Notes under the pieces: model-generated | What the model saw: only the letters and a program-made list of their open reading frames with translations | Told to the model about the DNA's origin: nothing | Databases searched by the model: none | Part shown: positions 24,396 to 37,397 of the stretch, in pieces | Layout: the number at the start of each line of letters is the position of its first letter | How positions within the stretch are numbered: the stretch's first letter is position 1 | Assembly: GCA_029717555.1 (NCBI GenBank) | Contig: JAMDHS010000036.1 | Span: forward strand, 1 to 64,000 | DNA from: Peribolospora baueri | Lineage: Eukaryota > Basidiomycota > Peribolosporomycetes > Peribolosporales > Peribolosporaceae | Length of the DNA stretch: 64,000 nt | Reading direction: 5' to 3' | Position numbers and translations under genes: made by a program

Positions 24396-26807
24396 GACAG
24401 CGCGGAGGGATGATCAAGGAGAAGAGAGGTAGGTGGGTGGAAGGAAGAGGGTGACCCGGTGGGCCGAGAAGTGGAAAGGAAGGTGGATAAGACGGACCCG
24501 GTGGGCCGACGTCGGTGTCCACGACACGCCGTGTCGTCCTGGCGTCGGATAGATACAGCGATAGACACGTGAGGGCGGCAAGTGGAGGAGAGTCCAAAAG
24601 GTTAGGGCCTGGTTGTCGAAGCGGCGGAGAGAGGGGTATTGGCGCTTGCTCGACGTGAGAGTGGGCCTGGAGGCGGGCGAAGCAAAGGAGGGTGTAGGGC
24701 GCCGGAGGGTGAAGCGAGCGTCGGGGGGACGAGGGAGGAGGAAAGAGGGTGAGGTGAAGCAAGCGGGTGCTGGTCCGTCGCCGGTGACGGGGAGGGGGAG
24801 GTGGAAGAAGAAGGGACGAGTAGGTGGTGGTGGTGGTGGTGGTGGACGAGAACTGCGAGGCGCTCCGTCGCGGCGGGCGAAGCGGAGAGCAGAGAGAGCA
24901 CTGACCGTCTCGTCCTGGCCCAGGCCTGGTCTGGCGTGTCCAGCCGCAGCAGGCCCATCATTCCCTCCGTCGTCCGCGTGTGGCCGCGTATGGCCGCCTG
25001 TGTCGTCGCTCTGCTCGCCCGATTCGCACGTTTCCTTCCACCCTCGCTGCATGCCTGCCGCCGCCCAAGACGAGACGAGCCGCTGGGCCTGCACCCATTC
25101 AGGCACCGAATCCCCTCCAATTTACCCTTCCTTCCTTGTCTTCTTGCCTTCCTCGTTCACTCCGTCGCCATGGCCACACATAACATAGAGCGAGGAATGT
25201 TAACTAGCTAGTCACAAATGCACAAATTGGCCCCACCTCGCCGCTTCTACGCCCATCCACACCCATCAACAAGGGCCCAATTCCGGGATGGCACGTTCAC
25301 CTCTCCGTCCGCCGGCGGCGGCGTCTCGACGGCGGCAACTCCAGCTCCAGCAGCTCCCTCCACCGGCGGCAACCGATCCTGCGTCCCTTCCGCCGAGGGC
25401 TTGGCGGGCCTGTGGGTAGCGTTAAGTAACGTGTACACAAGTACATGTACATGTTTATTAGACACCTCCTCGTTCTCGTACGCCCACGCTGAGTTGAGCG
25501 GGGCGCGCCGGGGCCGTGGCTGTCGTCGGCACGGTCCAGACCCCGCCTGTCGTCCGTCCGACCCGCACGGCGTCCCCCGACCGGCGTCCGCTCGTCCGTC
25601 ACACACACACAGACTCACAGTCACAGTCGCGTAGCATCGTATCGTCGCTGGCCAGCCGTCGCGTGACTTTCGCAGGCGCGAAGTGAATGGGATTCACAGG
25701 TGTGGACCTGTCGGTCGAAGGAAGCATCGATGGATGGATGGGTAATTGGTAATGGGTAACGGGGTGCTCCTCTTGACCACTACCGCACGGCGAATCCTGT
25801 CCTTCGTCGGTCCGTCCATCCTCTCCCTCTCCCCTGTGGAGACCCATGCCTCGAGCCGGACGGAGACCGCCCTTCTATCTCGCCTGGCAGGTGACCCATC
25901 TCGCCGCCATCGTCCAACTTTCCTTCCTACATAACCCTGCGCGCCTGCCTCCCCGTCGTTCGTCCACCAGAGTTATCTGAGGCCCCTTCGGAATCGATTC
26001 TCGTTTGGAATGCCTTCATTCAACGACCAGAGCACCACGAACCGTGGCCGTCGGCTCGCTGCATCTCCACGGACAGTTCAAGGCTGTCAAGCCGAGAGGC
26101 GAGGCAGTCCTGCCGACCGTGACCGGGCATGACTTCTTGCGGCCGCGGTGGCGCACAGCGTCATCGGCTCTGTCTACTACAACTATCTTTGAAGCCCTGT
26201 TTATGAACGACGTATTAGGTATGCGCCGGCCAATACAAAGCCTCGCGACCCGACGTGCCGCAGCGACCGGGCTCCGCGCCCTGGCGCGCACGCGCGAGCG
26301 GTGAAACGGGTCGGTGGCCGTCGTTCGTTCGGTCGGTCGGTCGGTCGCGTCGGGTCGGTCAGTCGGTCGTGGTGTCGTCTGTCTGTCTGTCTGTCGCCTC
26401 CACATACGACTACCACTACCACTACCACCCACCCCCGCCTCTTTCTTTCTCCTTCCCTTGTTATCCTCCCTCCCTCCCTCCTCTCTTCCTTCTTCGACAT
26501 TCAACCCCCCATCTTGAGCCTCATCTCACCGTTCACCTCTTGTCGTCGCCACCCTCCCCGCCTTCGCCTTCCCCATCGCCCCGTTTCACGCGGTGGCGAC
26601 ACCGACGAACACCGCTCCTTCCCGCCGGTTCGTCGCGTCGTCGGCCGCGTCCACGACGGTCTGGCCGTCGCCACCGACGCCGGCGTAAAAGGAAAGGAAC
26701 GATAGAAAGAACGAAAGAACAAAAGAGCGATATCTAGCAAAATTCAGTAGGCCTCCCGACAACCCTTCTGCCGGTGGCCGCCAGTAGTCTCTTCTTTCAC
26801 CCCCGTC
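24396..26807. promoter_or_regulatory. Long divergent intergenic region, chitin synthase / phosphatase
   Basis: 2.4 kb between the start codons of two divergent genes, the largest gene-free stretch here. It contains a (GGT)n tract (24823-24844), CACACACA (25601-25608), a run of GGTCGGTCG repeats (26326-26365), CTGTCTGTCTG (26378-26393), an ACTACC repeat (26408-26428) and a long C/T-rich leader before the plus-strand gene. Several open frames exist on both strands but all translate to Arg/Pro/Ser low complexity. It may hide a non-coding upstream exon of either gene. Confidence 0.4.
26326..26428. repeat. Clustered short tandem repeats (GGTC)n, (CTGT)n, (ACTACC)n
   Basis: Three neighbouring microsatellites in the leader of the phosphatase gene: GGTC units at about 26326-26365, CTGT units at 26378-26393 and ACTACC-like units at about 26408-26428. 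No function is shown. Confidence 0.8.
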
Positions 26808-29800
26808 ATGTCACAACCTCTCCTCGCCCAACCTCCACACCACGCCCACGCCCTCCCTCTCGACCATGGACAGCCCAACGCTCACGCCCCACGATGGCAG
26901 GCCGCCGTCCCAGACGCCACCGCCACCCACCCCGGATCAGAGGTGACGATCATGCGCGTTCAACCCTATCCTTCGTCGATGCCGGCCATGACACCCGTCC
27001 TACTCACCAACTACCGCCAGCGTGATCAGCTCGACATGGACGCCCGTCGTCTTGCCGCCACCCGCGAGGACTGGATGGCCCTCTGCGAGTTGGGACATCT
27101 TTGCAGTCAGCACCACCTCTCCAGCTATTCTGCCCTCAAGTACGGCCCTGCAGGTGCGTCATCGTCCTCGTCCTACTCTCTCGTCCGGCCGTCCAGACGA
27201 CCGTGCGATCCCTCGCCGGAGTGTCGCTGTCGCTGACGTCCCTGTCGCTATGCGCATGTTCCGTCCCCAGGCTCGCCCTTTGCCTACATCCCTCTCTCCA
27301 TTCAGCAACCTCACCTCGTGCTCCAGACCGCAGCTCGTCAGGCGTCTTACGAAGCCCGGACAACGGCTTGGATGATCGAGAAGCGGAGACGGAAGCTCGC
27401 TGATGTCTCCCAACAGGTCCATCTGGCGAGCGACGGTCGCCAAGGTGTCGACGGCGCAGTCGCTGGACCGGCCGAGCCGGTGAACGACGCCGCGGCCGCC
27501 CAAGCGTTTCGCAATAACATGTGTCAACGCGCGCGTCGAGCCGAGTCAACCGTTTCTGCGTCCACCCAAGTATGCAGGGACCACGGGGCGCGCTTGGAGG
27601 CCGAAATTTTTTCCGCCATGTCTGAGCCTATGGCCGTCTCGGACTCGTCCGTCTCCCTCGAGCCTTCGTTATCCGCCCCCTTTCAGGCCAGCCGCTCCGG
27701 TTCGCCGGACAGCATTATCTCCGGTTCCGATTCGAGTATGGCGGCTAACTACTTCGCTGGTTCTGGGGACGACGCCAGTAGTCGTTCCGCAGAGGTCAGC
27801 ACGCCCGCCTCCTCCGTCTATGGCGCGAGCCAGGGCGACGATCGGAGCCCTAGCCCGCCGTTGTCGAAGCGGACATGCCTCTCTCCCCCCTCTCCTCCGC
27901 CTCTCGCTCGTCGCGAGTCCGAAAGGAGCCCCGGATCCCCGGGCCACCATCGGCATCACCATCATCCTCGCCGGCCTTCCTTCTCTCATCACCACCCCCT
28001 TCACCCACGTTCCCATGCCTTCGACCGAGATCAGCACGCACACCAGGCACAGCACCAAACCGAGCGAACAGACCCCACGGCGGAGGAGACAGTGGCCGGC
28101 GACTCTTCTGATGCCGGGCGGGGGAGGTCGGACGCTGCCGCCATGGACGACGGTTCGGGGCTAAATGCTGATCGGACCAGGCGCGGGAGCAGCAGCATCG
28201 TCCCGATTGCGCCTCCGATGCTGGCACCGGCGAGCGTGAGCTTGGAGAGCGCTCGTGGCGTGGGACAAGTGCCTGTGATGACGGCGGTGGAGCCCAAGGA
28301 AGCAGCGGTCGGACATGTTTCCACGGAGGCGACCCGACTGCAGGATGGCGGCCATAGAATCGCTTCGGCCGCAACTGCAACCGCAACTGCGCTCGTACAC
28401 GCTCAGCCGCTCCTCCAAGCTCAGCCGGCCGCTTCTGTCGAGCGAGTGGCCGCGGCCGCGGCCGCGGCGCCGCCTGGGGTGGGCGCCGCCCCGACCGCTC
28501 CGGACGGCGGTTCTGCCCAGGCTTCTTCTCATGCTGCGATGTCCGTCAAGACGAGCGAGACGCACCCAATCAAGTGAGGTTTCGGTAGTTCTTCGCTCGG
28601 TCCATATGTGGTCTCTTTCATAGGTGCAAGTTTGACTGACGTCTTCCCTTCATTCCTCGGACTGACATCTCCCTTCATTCCTCCGTCTTCAGTATCAGCG
28701 TCATCATCCCTCCCGAGCTCGTCCCTTTCATCTCGGAACGTATCTACGCGTCGCTCCCAGAGTCTCTCCTCCGCTTGCCACACGCCTCGCGCAACCCAAA
28801 GGCGGCGGGCCTTCGCCTCACCAACTCGATCCTCTCCCACGTGCTCGCGTCGGCCAAGCTGCGACAGGGCGCGGTCGCGTTCGAGCCCACCATGGCTGGC
28901 GCCAGAGGCGTCGCGGACCTTTACTCCGGCGATCTCGTTGCGGACGCGTCCCTCGATCCCGATCGCGACGAGCAAAGGGACGGCGACAACGTGCGGCTGT
29001 TCCAGCTGGAGCGATCCATCGATCTCGCCGACACCACCGGCCCACGTGCGACAGCCACCCTGGACGCTTTGGGCATCAAGTTGCCCGACCCGGAGGCAGA
29101 CCCCCAGCTTAGCCCGGCAGAGGCTTACGCGGCGGCGACGTCGATCGGCCCCGCGGGCGTCGCGGCGACGCCTTCGGCCGCCCCGGACGAGTCCGGACCG
29201 CGGTACATCGGCAATCTCTTTCTTTCCAGTTGCCCGGGCAAAAAGGTACGCCTGTCGGGACCCGTCAAGGGCCGAGGCGCCATCTGTAGAGACCTTGGCC
29301 TCGATCTTGGGCGAGTAAAAAGTATGGGTGTCGGAGCTGTTGTCTGCTGTCTCGATGACGAGGAGCTCGGCTTCCTTGGCGCACCGTGGGAGGAGTATGA
29401 GAGGGTGGCGGACGAGTTGGGCTTGGATGTCATCCGGTGAGGCACGCCTAAATAGCCGCGTTTAGAGGGGGGTGCGCACGAATCGTCCTCTGACCGCGCT
29501 CGAATTCTTTCACCGTTCGTATCCATATCTGCGCGCGTCGCGCTGTCAGGCTTCCGATGGCCGAAGGTTTCGCGCCCACTTCGTGCGAGTTTCTTGACGC
29601 GCACATCACGTCGCTCGTCAAGACGTACACGCTGGCAGGCGTGCATGTGCTCGTGCACTGCCGCGGTGGCGTCGGACGGGCAGGCCTGATCGCGTGCAGC
29701 TGGATGCTCAAGATGGGCCTTGTCGGTCCTGGCACGGGCGCGGAGACGCCGTTGGTGGGCGTAGAGCAGTTTGGCGGGGACGAGGTGATGCGCACTGTCG

Positions 29801-30097
29801 AGAGACTTATCGAGGTGATCAGGCGCAGGAGGAGTCCCAAGGCCGTCGAGACAGCCGAGCAGGTGAGACCGGTTTCATTCAGACGTCGGTCGGTCTGTGT
29901 CGAACACTTGGGCTCAATTTCGGCTCGATTCGAATTCGTTGGACGATCAGGCAAAGTTCATCTACGAGTATGTTACGCACCTGTATAACCTCCGACGGGA
30001 GGAAGAGCTCCGCCAAGCTGGCCGAAGATCGGACCACCGACAGCAGCAACGAGGGCAAAAGCCGCGACAAGGAGCGGCGGCCGGGGCGACCGTGTAA
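26808..30097 (+). CDS. CDKN3-like protein phosphatase with long N-terminal extension
   Basis: Predicted cysteine-based protein phosphatase of 950 residues. Exons 26808-27153, 27271-28573, 28693-29436, 29550-29862, 29951-30097 join in frame. The catalytic part is the last about 230 residues: KVRLSGPVKGRGAICRDL, the block VGAVVCCLDDEELGFLGAPW, then HCRGGVGRAG, a CX5R loop with Cys835 and Arg841. The sequence around it resembles the KAP/CDKN3 group of dual-specificity phosphatases, which dephosphorylate CDKs. The loop that usually supplies the acid residue reads LPMAEGFAP, with Glu where KAP has Asp. The first about 690 residues hold two helical, conserved-looking patches (near 70-115 and 117-160) and long Ser/Pro/His/Ala-rich disorder, including a His-rich run. 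Substrate and role of the extension are unknown. Confidence 0.85.
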
Positions 30098-31491
30098 GGC
30101 GGCGACGGCCCCGCCGGCGTCGAACCGACCGCGGCCGATGTCGTCTCCGCTCCCGCCACTCCTCGCACGTTGGCGGTCGTCCTTGTCTCTTCACTGTCCA
30201 CTTGCGCTCGAGTGTCCGATTTGGTTGCTCCTTCCGGACGGTCTTTTTCCTATTCCCTCGCTTGTGTTGCCGCCTTACCTTCTTAGACACGTTTTGTCTT
30301 CGTCGTGCGCGCGTCCGTCCCGTCATGATGACTGTTCATCCATCTACACTCCGTCCTACCTTTGGTTTTAGTTTAGTTCTGTTGTCTACCTGAGACGTTG
30401 TTCCTTTCCATGTTCCGTCTACGTTAGCGCTGCGCATCTCTCCTCGATACCGTCTTGTCCCTTTCGTTTCCGGAGCGCTTGGCGAGCGAGCGGGGGGAGA
30501 TGCCCCGGTTGTCTTTCCTCGTTCCTTCGTCCTGGGCCTCTCCGCCTATTTTCCCATCCTCGAGTAGCGAGCCTGCACTGCATCGCACTGCACGCTTCCT
30601 TCCCCTCTCCTTTCCTCCCTCCGTGATTCTTGCCTCAACCCTCGTCTTCCCGCCACCCTCCTCCCGCCCAGATGCGCCCGCCCTGCTGCCTTCCCGTGTC
30701 TTGTTCTACTCTACGTACGCGCTCGCTGCATACGGTTTACAAACCAGGGAGCAGCTTTCACCCGTGCTCGTACGAAGTCAAAGTCACTCGAACCGGTTCA
30801 CTGACTGCTTCGATGGCGGATATAATCCCATCATCATGCTCCTCCTACCAACGTCGGATGCGACAGACCTCGTGACAGAGCAAGGGGCGCCTTTTGTTCG
30901 TTCGTTCGCTGGCGTTGCGGGGATGGATGGATGCCACGGCCGTCGTCTCGTCGCGATTCCGGGCGCCTGCCTATCCGAGCCTGCCCCAAGCCGCCGCCTC
31001 GCTTTTCCTTGGCTGGTCGGAAAGGGGCCCGGAGACGAGTTGGGCCGATCGCCGCTGCTCTCGTTTTCCTTCCGTGTCACCTTCTGCCGAGCGCGAGCGC
31101 GGGGAGACCGATCAACGAGAACGCACCGCTGCAAACCGCCATCAGTGGGGCGTGCGATGATAGGTACGAGTCGAAGCTAGTCAGTCAGTCAGTCAGTCAG
31201 TCAGTCATATGCCGGCCGAGCGAGCGCACTTCTGTCTCAGGACCGTCGGTACTGCTTTCTGGCTCGACCAGCTCGACAGCCGTGTGGTTCGCAAGAAGCC
31301 ACCTGCTGACCTGATAATAGATAAGACGGCGCTGTGCCGGCGCAGGGCAGCCAGGTGGACACCACCACCCCGCCCACCCGTCTTCTGCCTTCTCCTTCGC
31401 TTCGCTTTTGCTTTCTCCTCGTGCCTGCCTGTCGCCCTCCGTAGACATCCCCCTCAGCCGCCCCAGCTCGGACCCGTGGCTCCCCGCAGCC
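30098..31491. promoter_or_regulatory. Intergenic region upstream of ABC transporter
   Basis: 1.4 kb between two genes on the same strand. It holds the phosphatase 3' UTR and the ABC transporter promoter. T- and C/T-rich blocks occur throughout and a (AGTC)n tract lies at 31179-31206. Open frames on both strands are low complexity and were not accepted. Confidence 0.4.
31179..31206. repeat. (AGTC)n microsatellite
   Basis: About seven perfect AGTC units, roughly 290 bp upstream of the ABC transporter ATG. Confidence 0.9.
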
Positions 31492-32360
31492 ATGGCTCGT
31501 CGTTTCCCAACGCTCTCCCGACCGGAGAGGGTGGGGCGAGACAGGGCACTGCGGAAGGAGGAAGAAGAGGAGCGCATGAAGTGGATCAAGAAAGAGCGCC
31601 AGGTCGGCGCTTACCTCGTCGAGGAACTCCATCCCGCCCCTCGCCGCGCCAGAGGGTCGGGGCCGGGGCGACCGCCGCCGCTGGTCGTCTTGCTGCTCAC
31701 CGAACCAGCGAGGCGGTGGCACGGTTGGAAGAGGGCGTGGGCGGAGATGCGCAGGACGGCGCCGTATGCTTGGAGACTGTTTCGTGATACCGCCACCCTC
31801 GTGCCCGGTAGGACTGCCGTACTCATGATCGCCATCTTCCTCAAAGGCGTCGTCCCTGCGTTTGGCATTGAGGCGACGAGGGACCTGATCGCTTGCGTAA
31901 GTCCGTCTCAAAGGGGGAGGGAAGGTGGGGAAAGGTTAACGATGTGCATATGGGACGGCGAGGTCGTCCTTGCATAAATAAGTCTCGACCGCTTAGTTTC
32001 CCTCTGACCGTCGTACATCTCTTGTGCACCTCTCAGGCCAGCGACGCCGCGGCACACCACAGGATCGACCGCCTTCGTATCTTCAAAGCCGCGTTTCTTT
32101 CCGTTGGCGTCGTGGCGCTAGAACGGGCCCTTCAGAGGCTCGTCGAACACAACGATGATATCGTCGACCGTAACATCCACGACCGATTGCAGCTCGCCTT
32201 CCTCTCCGCCGTCCTCCGTCTTGATCTGCCTACATGGGAGGATCCGGAGGTGAGCGCTATGTACGCCGACGCAGCTCACGTCGTCAACATGAAGCCTTTC
32301 CAAGTCATTCTCGAGGTCGTTCGTCAGGGTGCGCCGTGTCGGTCCGAACCTGGGCATGCT

Positions 32361-32409
<49 letters not shown>

Positions 32410-34289
32410 CCTTTCACGTACACCTCACACATCCCTGACCCGTCGCAGGCTCGCAGCTGGTCAGCTTGCTTCTACGCATGCGCACCGTCCGCCGGGCCGT
32501 CAACGACGGATCTCGATCCCTTGTCCTGCTCTGCTTCCTCAGGTCGCTCCTCATGTATTGGTCTTCCTGGGAGTTCCGCAATCGTAAGTCGCCCCTCACG
32601 TGGGCTCTTTCGATGCTCTCGCACAGCTGACATCGTTTCGAATTCCCAACGGGCCCCTTGAAGCGTACTCTGCTCGACTCGTCGACCCCAACGCTCTGCG
32701 CATGCAGACCATGAGCCAGATCGCCAACGATCCCTCCTTACGCCGTGACGTGCAGCTTTACGGGCTGAGACGGTACATCATCGAGGAATATCGTCGTGCC
32801 GCCAAGGCCATCGACGTCCCCACGCGCTTCCAGCATCCTGAACTGTTGCATCAGAACGTCCATCAACTTGTTCGCAAGGCTTTGGACGCGGCGGTCTACG
32901 TGAGTGAGCGAAGCGTGCCATCGTTGTCCGAAGAGGCGGCCCAACCTGGCGCTCACTTCAATTCAAACGCCCCCGCCAGGTTATCTTCGCCCTCAAGGCC
33001 ACGCGCGACCCCTTGGCCTCGTTCGCCAACCTCTCCTTCCTCCAGTCGGTCAGCACAGAGATCGTGTACGAGTCGCAGCATCTGATGCAAAGGAACGACA
33101 ACTTGCGCCGACGGTTTGATCACGTCAAGGCGCTGTACGACATGGAGAATTTGCGACCCACATTGGCTCCCGTCGTCGCCGACGGCGAGGAACCTTTTGT
33201 GTACTGCGCTGCAGATGAGGCGAGTGGAGATGGCTCTGGAGACAGGGGGATGAAGATCGAATTCAGGTGAGCGGCGCTGCAGCTTGAGAACGCGCCTCTC
33301 CTTTCCCCGCTCACACCGTCCCAAACTTATGCCTTCTGGCGCGATCAGACACGTCTCTTTCACCTATCCCGGCAAAGAAACGCCGGCACTCGAAGACATC
33401 AGCTTCACTATCCACCCGGGCGAAGTTTGCGTGCTCGTAGGAAGCAATGGAGCGGGAAAGTCTACGATCATTACCCTCATGACACGACTCTATGACGCCT
33501 CAGACGGCCTCGTTCTGATCAACGACCGCGACGTCCGGTCCTACGAGCCCGAATCACTGCGAGCGGCGTTCAGCGTGCTGAGCCAGAACTTGCACACGTT
33601 CCCCGTCACGATAAGGGAGAATCTAATCCTTGGCTCTCCCAAGCTCCTCGACGGGTCTCCGCCGAGCGTCGTATCCGACGACGAGGTGCAGGGCGCGGTG
33701 CGAGCGGCAGGACTAGAGGGCGTGCTGGAGAAGCTGCCCAAAGGCCTCGACGCCAATTTGGAACCTTTGGAAACCACTAGAGGAGGCGGACTCGTCCCTC
33801 TGGCCGCCAGGGGTTTGTTCACGGGCCCGGAGGATATGCCGAAGCTTAGCGGGGGAGAGTGGCAGAAGCTCGGTATCGCCAGGGCTTGGATGCGCAACAA
33901 AGCCGATGCGCTCGTCTTTGACGAACCGTGAGCGGAATCGTTCTTTTCTCTTTAATATCAATATCGCTTCGTACACGCTACGCTGTCGGGCAGGGCAGGA
34001 GGGGAGGACCGAGCTGACACGTCTCCTCACGCGCATCTCGCCTTTCAGGTCCGCATCGCTGGACCCGCAAGCAGAATGGGACCTATTCGAACGTCTTCGA
34101 GGCTTGACGCACAAGACGATCGCCTACACCACACACCGCTTCGCCTCCACACGCTTTGCTTCGCGTATCCTCGTCGTGGAGGGCGGAAAGCTGGTCGAGA
34201 ATGGGTCGCATGCCGAGCTTATGGGCAGAGACGGAGGGAGGTACAGGCACCTTTATTCGTTGTCTAGCAGAGGCTTTGTCGATGGCTGA
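31492..34289 (+). CDS. ABC half transporter (membrane domain + ATPase)
   Basis: Membrane ATPase of 724 residues with the order transmembrane domain, nucleotide-binding domain. Seven exons: 31492-31896, 32037-32328, 32449-32583, 32664-32899, 32980-33266, 33349-33927, 34049-34289. The first about 65 residues are highly charged. Hydrophobic stretches include AVLMIAIFLKGVVPAFGI and SLVLLCFLRSLLMYWSSW, but the membrane part is less hydrophobic than in typical exporters. The ATPase starts near 452 with HVSFTYPGKETPALEDISF and has Walker A GSNGAGKST, Q-loop SQNLHTF, signature LSGGEWQKL, Walker B ALVFDEPSASLD and switch His in TTHRF. The substrate cannot be read from sequence. The exon 3/4 junction was chosen because acceptor 32663 is the one that keeps the frame. 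The second intron contains a T47 run. Confidence 0.87.
32363..32409 (+). repeat. T47 homopolymer inside an intron
   Basis: 47 consecutive T on the coding strand inside the 120-nt second intron (32329-32448) of the ABC transporter gene. It fills more than a third of the intron and lies between the donor and the CGCAG acceptor, in the place of the polypyrimidine tract. Confidence 0.9.
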
Positions 34290-34570
34290 AAGGGGGGCGC
34301 CTTCTCTTCGGACGGTCGCCGTCGTCTTGCTTTTCTTGCGCGCTACTGTCCGCGTCCTTCCCTCCCTCCTTTCCTACCGCGCTGGACCATCCTCACCAAC
34401 CTCATTCGCGAAAGCTCAGCCTAAGATCGAACGGATACACGATCCCATTCCACGCTATCTTGTTTCGCAATTACACAAACCGAGATCGTATTGGAATACA
34501 CGAGTACAAAGTTGCAGCATGCTGGGCTGGGCTGGGACAGAGGAATGGGTCGAAAAGTGGGGGGGGGGCC

Positions 34571-35275
34571 TTACCCGTCGGCCAGCCTCGGACGGTATTG
34601 CCGAACGGCCTCAGCGACGACATGGGCGACGACATAGTCTCCATCATGGCTTACGCTCAGATGGAGCTTCCTGGCCATCTTCGCGTTCTCATTCTCGCTT
34701 GATCTCCAGCCAATATCGGGTTCGCCGCCGCCGCCGCCGTCATCGCCCTCCAAGTCCGTCCTCGCAATCTCCATTAACAAAGGTCGAAGGAGAAGCGAAG
34801 GCTTAGGCGAGCCCTCTGGCTTGATCACCGCCACGTCTTTCCAGCCGAGGCGGATATGCGGGTAGAGCGCTTTGTACGCCGCTTCTTTGGCCGTCCATCT
34901 AAGCAAAGCGTTTGCGGTGAACGCCGGTCATAGGGGTCGTGAGCATGCAGGCTAACTTGGGGGCCTCTCTCAGGCTAAAGCGCGACGGGACGCTCGGCGG
35001 GTCGTCCACCTTGTTTTCATAGACTTCGCTCACCTCACGGCAAGCCATCTCAGCTCGATCTCCGCTCGATCCTCTCGCACCTTGCCCTCATGGCCTCCGC
35101 CTTCCGCCATGACTGCATGTTCATGAAGAGATAGCCATATGTCCCACTCTCGCTCGCTCAGGATCCGCCGAGCGAACCGGTTTCGGGAGCGTTCATGGGC
35201 GATGCATGGATGTCTAGAAAGAAGGCTGCGCAGGCGGCTGAGATGGAGGATGTCCGCGCCTACGCCGATGATCAT
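34571..35275 (-). CDS. PPT2: AcpS-type 4'-phosphopantetheinyl transferase (probably mitochondrial PPT2)
   Basis: Transfers phosphopantetheine from CoA to the serine of an acyl carrier protein; in fungi the AcpS-type enzyme serves the mitochondrial type II ACP. Two exons, 35275-35034 and 34898-34571, give 189 residues. Motifs of the family are all present: GVGADILHLSR with the Mg-binding Asp, RWTAKEAAYKAL across the splice junction with the second metal ligand Glu, and LSVSHDGDYVVAHV near the C-terminus. A Gly/Asp/Glu-rich insert precedes the last strand. An upstream in-frame ATG at 35386 would add 37 residues; the shorter start is preferred because the family begins right at this motif, though a longer form could carry a mitochondrial signal. 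Convergent with the ABC gene (281 bp) and divergent from NDUFS8. Confidence 0.88.
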
Positions 35276-35565
35276 TGAAGACTTAAGATGGCCATGGAGT
35301 GTGAATGGAGAGGCGGTCTGTGTCCCTTTGTCTTTGTGTCCACGTCTGTCGCCCGCCCGGCGTTCGCGCCGGTGCTTTGTGAGCATCAGACGCGCGCTGA
35401 TTGGTCAGATTGGCTGACCGGCTAACGCCCGCTCGTCGCCGCTCCTTCCTGACCATCCCGCGTCGTCCATAGCCGTCTTTCCCTCCGATCACCAGCTCGC
35501 CGCCCTCTTCACCACCGACAGACTAGAGCGTCGTCGCACACTCGTCCCCCCCGGTCGTCGTCGCC
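35276..35565. promoter_or_regulatory. Shared divergent promoter, PPT2 / NDUFS8
   Basis: 290 bp between start codons of two genes for mitochondrial functions pointing away from each other. The right part (35505-35562) is rich in CGTCG/CACC and pyrimidines. No TATA box was recognised. The short distance suggests common regulation of the two genes. Confidence 0.55.
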
Positions 35566-36974
<1,409 letters not shown>

Positions 36975-37397
36975 AGACGGTCACGGGAGTTTGAGAGTTC
37001 GGAGTGGGGCCGTGGCATTGTAACTTAGAAGAACCGACCCTGGCGGAGAAAGTTGGTCACCCGTACACGATGGATCCGGTACTCTGGATTCGCCAACGCA
37101 TCCCTCACTGTCCCTCGTTTATGTGCTTAGCATTTCCTGTCCTATTCCTTATGGAGGAATCGTCCTCTGCATATCGACGCTGAGCGGTCGAGGTCACAAT
37201 GGACGAGCTCGCTGTCGGAGATGGGACGTCGTCGCCGTCAAGAGTCCATCTCTGTTATCCCGCACGACGTCTGGGGAAGAGAGAGGCACCAAATTTCGGA
37301 GGAAGGCTTCGAGCGGCGAAGTGATCACCGTGGAGCCGTCTGTCTGTCCCCCTCCTCTCATGGCCACCACATTCGCCACACCCCAGCCGAACCCGCC
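36975..37397. other. Spacer after NDUFS8
   Basis: 423 bp between two genes on the same strand. It should contain the NDUFS8 terminator and the promoter of the next gene. Nothing else was recognised. Confidence 0.35.

Noticed and set aside
24396-26807. Several 100-230-codon frames on both strands in the chitin synthase/phosphatase gap
   Set aside because: All are Arg/Pro/Ser low complexity from GC-rich repeats, overlap one another on both strands, and none shows a domain, signal peptide or splice continuity.
32584-32663. Alternative acceptor at 32626 for the third ABC transporter intron
   Set aside because: Joining there reads into a stop after 11 codons; the acceptor at 32663 keeps the frame with the conserved downstream exon.
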